Of a stretch of DNA of 8,483 nucleotides, positions 7,301 through 8,483 are shown one piece after another. The translations under genes and the position numbers were made by a program. Under the pieces are notes generated by a model. That model ran no database searches, had not been told where the DNA came from, and was given only the letters and a program-made list of their open reading frames with translations. Source of the stretch: an uncultured Oscillospiraceae bacterium (GTDB taxonomy: Bacteria; Bacillota; Clostridia; Oscillospirales; Oscillospiraceae); assembly GCA_900752285.1 (NCBI GenBank), contig CAADUW010000276.1, positions 1-8,483 on the forward strand, in the 5' to 3' direction. Each line of letters begins with the position of its first letter. Position 1 is the stretch's first letter.

Positions 7301-8483
7301 GCCAGCTCTTGGGCAAAGTGATATAGAAGACCTTATAGTTAAGTCCGATGGGGGCGTAGTCCGCATTGCCAATGGCGTTTGCCTCCCGGGTTGCCATGGG
7401 GTCGGTGACAAGACCAATGTAGATCTTGTCGGTGTCGCTGGCACGGGTGACCCACTTGATGGTAATGGTGTCTCCGGAGACGGTCAGCGTGGACTGGGTA
7501 TCCACCGGGAGTCCCCGGTTGTCGTATCTGTCCAGATAGGCGTAGGCATTTCCGTAGATGTCGTAGACACCGTCGGTATAGAAGCTTTCGTCAAAGCTGC
7601 GGTCAAAGTTCGGGATGTTCAGGAACAGATCCAGATTGGTATACCAGCTGCCATCGGTGAAGCCCACTACGGCGGGAATGGAGGTTCCCTGCTTGTCCGC
7701 AGGCACGGAGAAGGAGAAGGTAGTGGTGCCGTCTTCCTTCTGGATTCCGGTGATGTAGGGGGTCTTGCTCTTGTCGTCCCGGCTGCCCAGATACAGCTTG
7801 TCGGCAACCTTATCGACATAGGCGCCACTCGTTTTACCCGTGACGGTACAGTAAATCACATTGCCTGCCAGCGTGGCAGAGGAGCTGCTGATGGCAAAAA
7901 CAGGCTGGTTCCAGCTGCCTGCGGGCAGCAGGGTGATGTCTGCGTTGTCCTTGGTAGTACCGGTGTCTCCGGTGTCCGCAGGAATGGACAGCGCCAGATC
8001 CTGTTTCGTGTACCAGCTGCCATCGGGCTTGCCCAGACAGACGGCGGTAGTCGTACCCCGGGCGGACAGGGGCAGTTCAAATTCAAATACCCACTTGCCG
8101 TCCTTCTGGACGCCCTGCACGTAGGGAGACTTGAAGCTGTCGTCCTTGCTTCCAAAGTACAGCTTGTCATAGGAAACATTGGCGGTTTCATAGTGGATTT
8201 TCAGGGTATCGCCCACCACCATGCCGGTCTTGGCAGGGGCAAACATCTTGAAGACGCTGCCGTCAGACGCCTTGACGACCTGAATGTTTGCTTCGGTCAG
8301 ATTTTCCGGCAGTGCGGGAATGGGGGGCACAGGAACGGGCTGGGCAGTGCCGGTTGACGGGATGCCGCTGGGAATGACCAGTTCCAACTCGCTGGAATTG
8401 TAGGGAGACTTGGCGGTCAGATCACTTTTCAGAACGCACACCGGCACCCGGGTACCCTCGGCGCTGAGGGGGAGGGTGAAGTG
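4323..8483 (-). CDS. Large multi-domain surface/secreted protein ending in a half binding protein (5' end outside window)
   Basis: The open frame runs off the right edge with 1386 codons visible. The GTG at 8447 is an internal Val: the 12 codons before it (HFTLPLSAEGTR) match strands in later repeats, e.g. FEFELPLSARGT. Numbering from that Val, complete beta domains lie at about 54-156, 180-279, 282-417, 441-540, 542-672, 691-805 and 810-916. Most share a Y-x-G turn (DKLYFG, DKLYLG, DKIYIG) and end in a Trp motif (GSWYTKQD, GGWLEKQD, NDKWYDR). The SMFK...GTGYDYL layout recalls NEAT domains, but that is tentative. Then come a Pro/Asp/Lys/Thr linker (921-965), a DGVYTPDKFSFSGGSG domain (971-1071), and a region like the N-lobe of BtuF-type proteins (1098-1374). 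No LPXTG or C-terminal membrane anchor is seen; any signal peptide lies outside. It sits 6 bases before the binding-protein gene, so it probably captures the transporter's ligand at the cell surface. Function is inferred. Confidence 0.85.
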   Translation of the reverse strand, partial: HFTLPLSAEGTRVPVCVLKSDLTAKSPYNSSELELVIPSGIPSTGTAQPVPVPPIPALPENLTEANIQVVKASDGSVFKMFAPAKTGMVVGDTLKIHYETANVSYDKLYFGSKDDSFKSPYVQGVQKDGKWVFEFELPLSARGTTTAVCLGKPDGSWYTKQDLALSIPADTGDTGTTKDNADITLLPAGSWNQPVFAISSSSATLAGNVIYCTVTGKTSGAYVDKVADKLYLGSRDDKSKTPYITGIQKEDGTTTFSFSVPADKQGTSIPAVVGFTDGSWYTNLDLFLNIPNFDRSFDESFYTDGVYDIYGNAYAYLDRYDNRGLPVDTQSTLTVSGDTITIKWVTRASDTDKIYIGLVTDPMATREANAIGNADYAPIGLNYKVFYITLPKSWLGKNIPFVRHSPLWFQDTGGWLEKQDYLVLADYLPKAPTEDSGTVVDDAKMKMLAGGSEVEQSFIITSSTATLKGDTITCTVTGNPSNRLKGKSSYSLYLGNRDDKDKSSSISGTINEDDTVTFRFTVPADKQGVCIPAVLGYDSSWDTTQDYFLNIPNFDRKFSMDYYTDGEYDLFGNAYSEQQRTANRSFPVDSQSTLTVSGDKIILKWVCRSKTYDKLYFGTLADGEDAWNAGAISNADYAPVGLGYKVFYITLPKSALGTRIPFLRHNSKGWVKTQDYLILTDYLPRLSGTPVDPGPEPTPGEGIADGTYNTTGETGASMFKVVKAVLTAKDGKYQVTLTLSGTGYDYLCVGSAADAPNKKDSWVPAKIVNCTINGETRDFYTYTFDVDDPTKPIAIASHSRKNDKWYDRTVTLNTTDLKRTAPDGSYTVTAECSASMFKIVSAKLVSVNGEMKAVLTLSGTGYDYLYPGTGEQAAKDKDNRVPFQTDADGKYTYTIPVSELDKPLTISSHSKKNDIWYDRVVTFLSSSLTKTGEVVTPDPGKDPTKPTDPEKPTDPEKPDDESQHEPDTSGSTTKVNNGTTLKDGVYTPDKFSFSGGSGRARIVCDKVTVKNGKTFATIRFVSTSGSPTAYSYVKASGNKYYSTGVSTFTIPVALNQNNRILGMTTKMSAAHEIEYTIYIQLKEATATPNGTAAANDTDTPDPDSKLDKEAPDIMGLTYQETVKTPKSRYLRMFRYDQGVTLVEIDLTRDTVLDTDEARAAIAKADKEAQTDSTADTAVSDEPADTAQIASDYTAALYRADVLKYLLVPEKADLPAGLEKEYLIIRLPVSNIYLTGEEAVGTLYDLGGMDLVKLIGSEEPEYDLLEEALLEKQAAYGGGWDDPDYRAMVKAGIDFCLNDAGVLPLNEETRKERKLDAPEGETLTAVEYRDRLANVTDRFAVLGIPMLFDRSADEHEKEGQAAWIKLYGILLGQETKADKLYTSTVEG
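4326..5156 (-). other. Half of a BtuF-like binding protein at the C-terminus of the large protein
   Basis: Residues 1098-1374 align by eye with residues 59-256 of the downstream lipoprotein: DIMGLTY/EISGLTF, LRMFRYDQGVTLV/FRLFRYEGGYTLI, RLPVSNIYL/QLPLNKIYL, DDPDYRAMV/SAPDYEMLI, LGIPMLFDRS/LGIPVLVDRS, WIKLYGILLGQE/WMKLYAVLVGKE. It stops inside the linking helix; the C-lobe is missing. A charged Ala/Asp/Glu/Thr-rich insertion (~1137-1192) and an insertion around 1290-1315 make it longer than its paralogue. Confidence 0.8.
4327..4332 (-). promoter_or_regulatory. Ribosome binding site of the lipoprotein gene, inside the large gene's last codons
   Basis: GGAGGG on the minus strand is formed by the final Val-Glu-Gly codons of the large upstream gene, directly before its TAA (4325-4323). 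It lies 10 bases before the ATG at 4316. The downstream ATG is in the same reading frame as the large gene, separated by TAA-ACA-GAC. This supports translational coupling and a genuine, not accidental, end for the large gene. Confidence 0.7.
5235..5537 (-). other. DGVYTPDKFSFSGGSG domain of the large protein
   Basis: Residues 971-1071. It opens with DGVYTPDKFSFSGGSGRARI, then VTVKNGKTFATIRF, a YSYVKASGNKYY stretch, STFTIPVALNQNN, and ends MTTKMSAAHEIEYTIYIQL. The order DGxY / V-x-x-GK / Y-x-x-V / PV mirrors the SMFK domains, so it may be a diverged member of the same fold. I recall similar domains in Firmicutes proteins near iron/cobalamin transporters; that recollection is unverified. Confidence 0.5.
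5553..5687 (-). other. Pro/Thr/Asp/Lys/Glu-rich linker in the large protein
   Basis: Residues 921-965, containing DPTKPTDPEKPTDPEKPDDE, a short degenerate PTDPEK repeat. It is typical of extended spacers in Gram-positive surface proteins and separates the ligand-type repeats from the region nearest the binding-protein-like lobe. Confidence 0.7.
5700..6017 (-). repeat. SMFK-type beta domain, copy 2
   Basis: Residues 811-916 (DGSYTVTAECSASMFKIV ... LTLSGTGYDYL ... SHSKKNDIWYDR). The GTGYDYL core and the SHS/WYDR ending are nearly identical to copy 1, while the middle differs in length: copy 1 has extra residues before its YTYTFDV strand. Confidence 0.75.
6033..6377 (-). repeat. SMFK-type beta domain, copy 1
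   Basis: Residues 691-805 (DGTYNTTGETGASMFKVV ... LTLSGTGYDYL ... SHSRKNDKWYDR). It repeats about 118 residues later. The Ser-Met near the start followed by a beta-rich body resembles NEAT heme-binding domains, but the NEAT heme-ligand YxxxY motif is absent; a conserved H-S-x-K-N-D-x-W-Y-D-R stretch takes its place near the end. Confidence 0.75.
6432..7127 (-). repeat. Two-domain tandem unit, copy 2
   Basis: Residues 441-672, matching copy 1 in order: FIITSSTATL, YSLYLGNRDD, VPADKQGVCIPAV, SSWDTTQDYFLNIPNFDR, YTDGEYDLFGNAY, PVDSQSTLTVSGD, NADYAPVGLGYKVFYITLP, IPFLRH, KGWVKTQDYLILTDYLP. The YTDG...DYLP half is more conserved than the first half, which suggests the ligand-binding or structural constraint lies mainly there. 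That last point is inference. Confidence 0.85.
7197..7910 (-). repeat. Two-domain tandem unit, copy 1
   Basis: Residues 180-417. First half: FAISSSSATL, DKLYLGSRDD, VPADKQGTSIPAV, GSWYTNLDLFLNIPNFDR. Second half: YTDGVYDIYGNAY, PVDTQSTLTVSGD, NADYAPIGLNYKVFYITLP, IPFVRH, GGWLEKQDYLVLADYLP. It repeats at about 261-262 residues in copy 2 (6432-7127). At DNA level the copies are clearly diverged, so the duplication is old rather than recent. Confidence 0.85.
7980..8288 (-). other. Beta domain 1 of the large protein
   Basis: About 103 residues (54-156 from the Val at 8447), following a Pro-rich linker (26-50). It contains VFKMFAP, DKLYFGSKDD, FEFELPLSARGT and the closing GSWYTKQDLALSIP. It has the same start and end motifs as the later domains but stands alone, without the partner domain seen in the tandem units. 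A partial preceding domain occupies 8375-8483. Confidence 0.6.

Noticed and set aside
5697..7910. The repeated region as a CRISPR or mobile-element array
   Set aside because: The repeats are protein-level domain repeats in one open frame with diverged DNA, and lack short identical repeats and spacers.
3105..8357. A 1750-codon open frame on the plus strand
   Set aside because: It is exactly codon-aligned antisense to the large gene and the lipoprotein gene. It stays open only because those genes avoid TTA, CTA and TCA codons; it ends at 8355-8357 where the sense strand first uses TCA (Ser). The Gly/Val/His-rich translation has no domain pattern.
8445..8447. GTG as the start of the large gene
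   Set aside because: The frame is open to the window edge and the 12 preceding codons encode a strand homologous to later repeats, so this is an internal Val and the gene is 5'-truncated by the window.

Overview
This window looks like chromosomal DNA from a GC-rich, low-GC-phylum-type anaerobe, most likely a gut Clostridia/Oscillospirales bacterium. By eye it is roughly 55-60% GC. Ribosome binding sites are strong GGAGG types, the binding protein carries a Gram-positive style lipoprotein signal, and the surface protein is built from tandem beta-sandwich repeats. The taxonomic call is an inference; no rRNA or other marker gene is present.

Every supported gene is on the minus strand, so transcription runs from right to left. 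In order: (1) 8483-4323, the C-terminal 1386 codons of a very large exported or surface protein whose start lies outside the window; (2) 4316-3096, a complete substrate-binding lipoprotein of the BtuF/FecB type; (3) 3099-2053, a FecCD/BtuC-type permease; (4) 2056-959, a FecE/BtuD-type ATPase with an extra C-terminal domain; (5) after a 129-base gap, 829-143, a precorrin-2/cobalt-factor-II C20-methyltransferase (cbiL/cobI). Two hairpins at 134-75 follow as terminators, and a third perfect hairpin lies at 21-49. Genes 2, 3 and 4 overlap by 4 bases each, and genes 1 and 2 are 6 bases apart, so 1-4 behave as one tightly coupled operon that cbiL probably shares.

The genes fit a capture-and-import pathway. 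The large protein would collect a ligand outside the cell, the lipoprotein would hand it to the permease and ATPase, and the corrin-ring methyltransferase links the locus to cobalamin or another tetrapyrrole. The exact substrate (corrinoid, cobalt or iron tetrapyrrole, heme) cannot be read from the sequence.

The most unusual part is the large protein. It contains at least eight related NEAT-like beta domains (seven plus a variant), including a two-domain unit of about 261 residues repeated in tandem. It ends in what appears to be only the N-terminal lobe of a BtuF-like binding protein, paralogous to the complete lipoprotein encoded 6 bases downstream. This combination of repeat domains plus half a binding protein, directly ahead of the full transporter, is the best candidate here for an undescribed uptake system.
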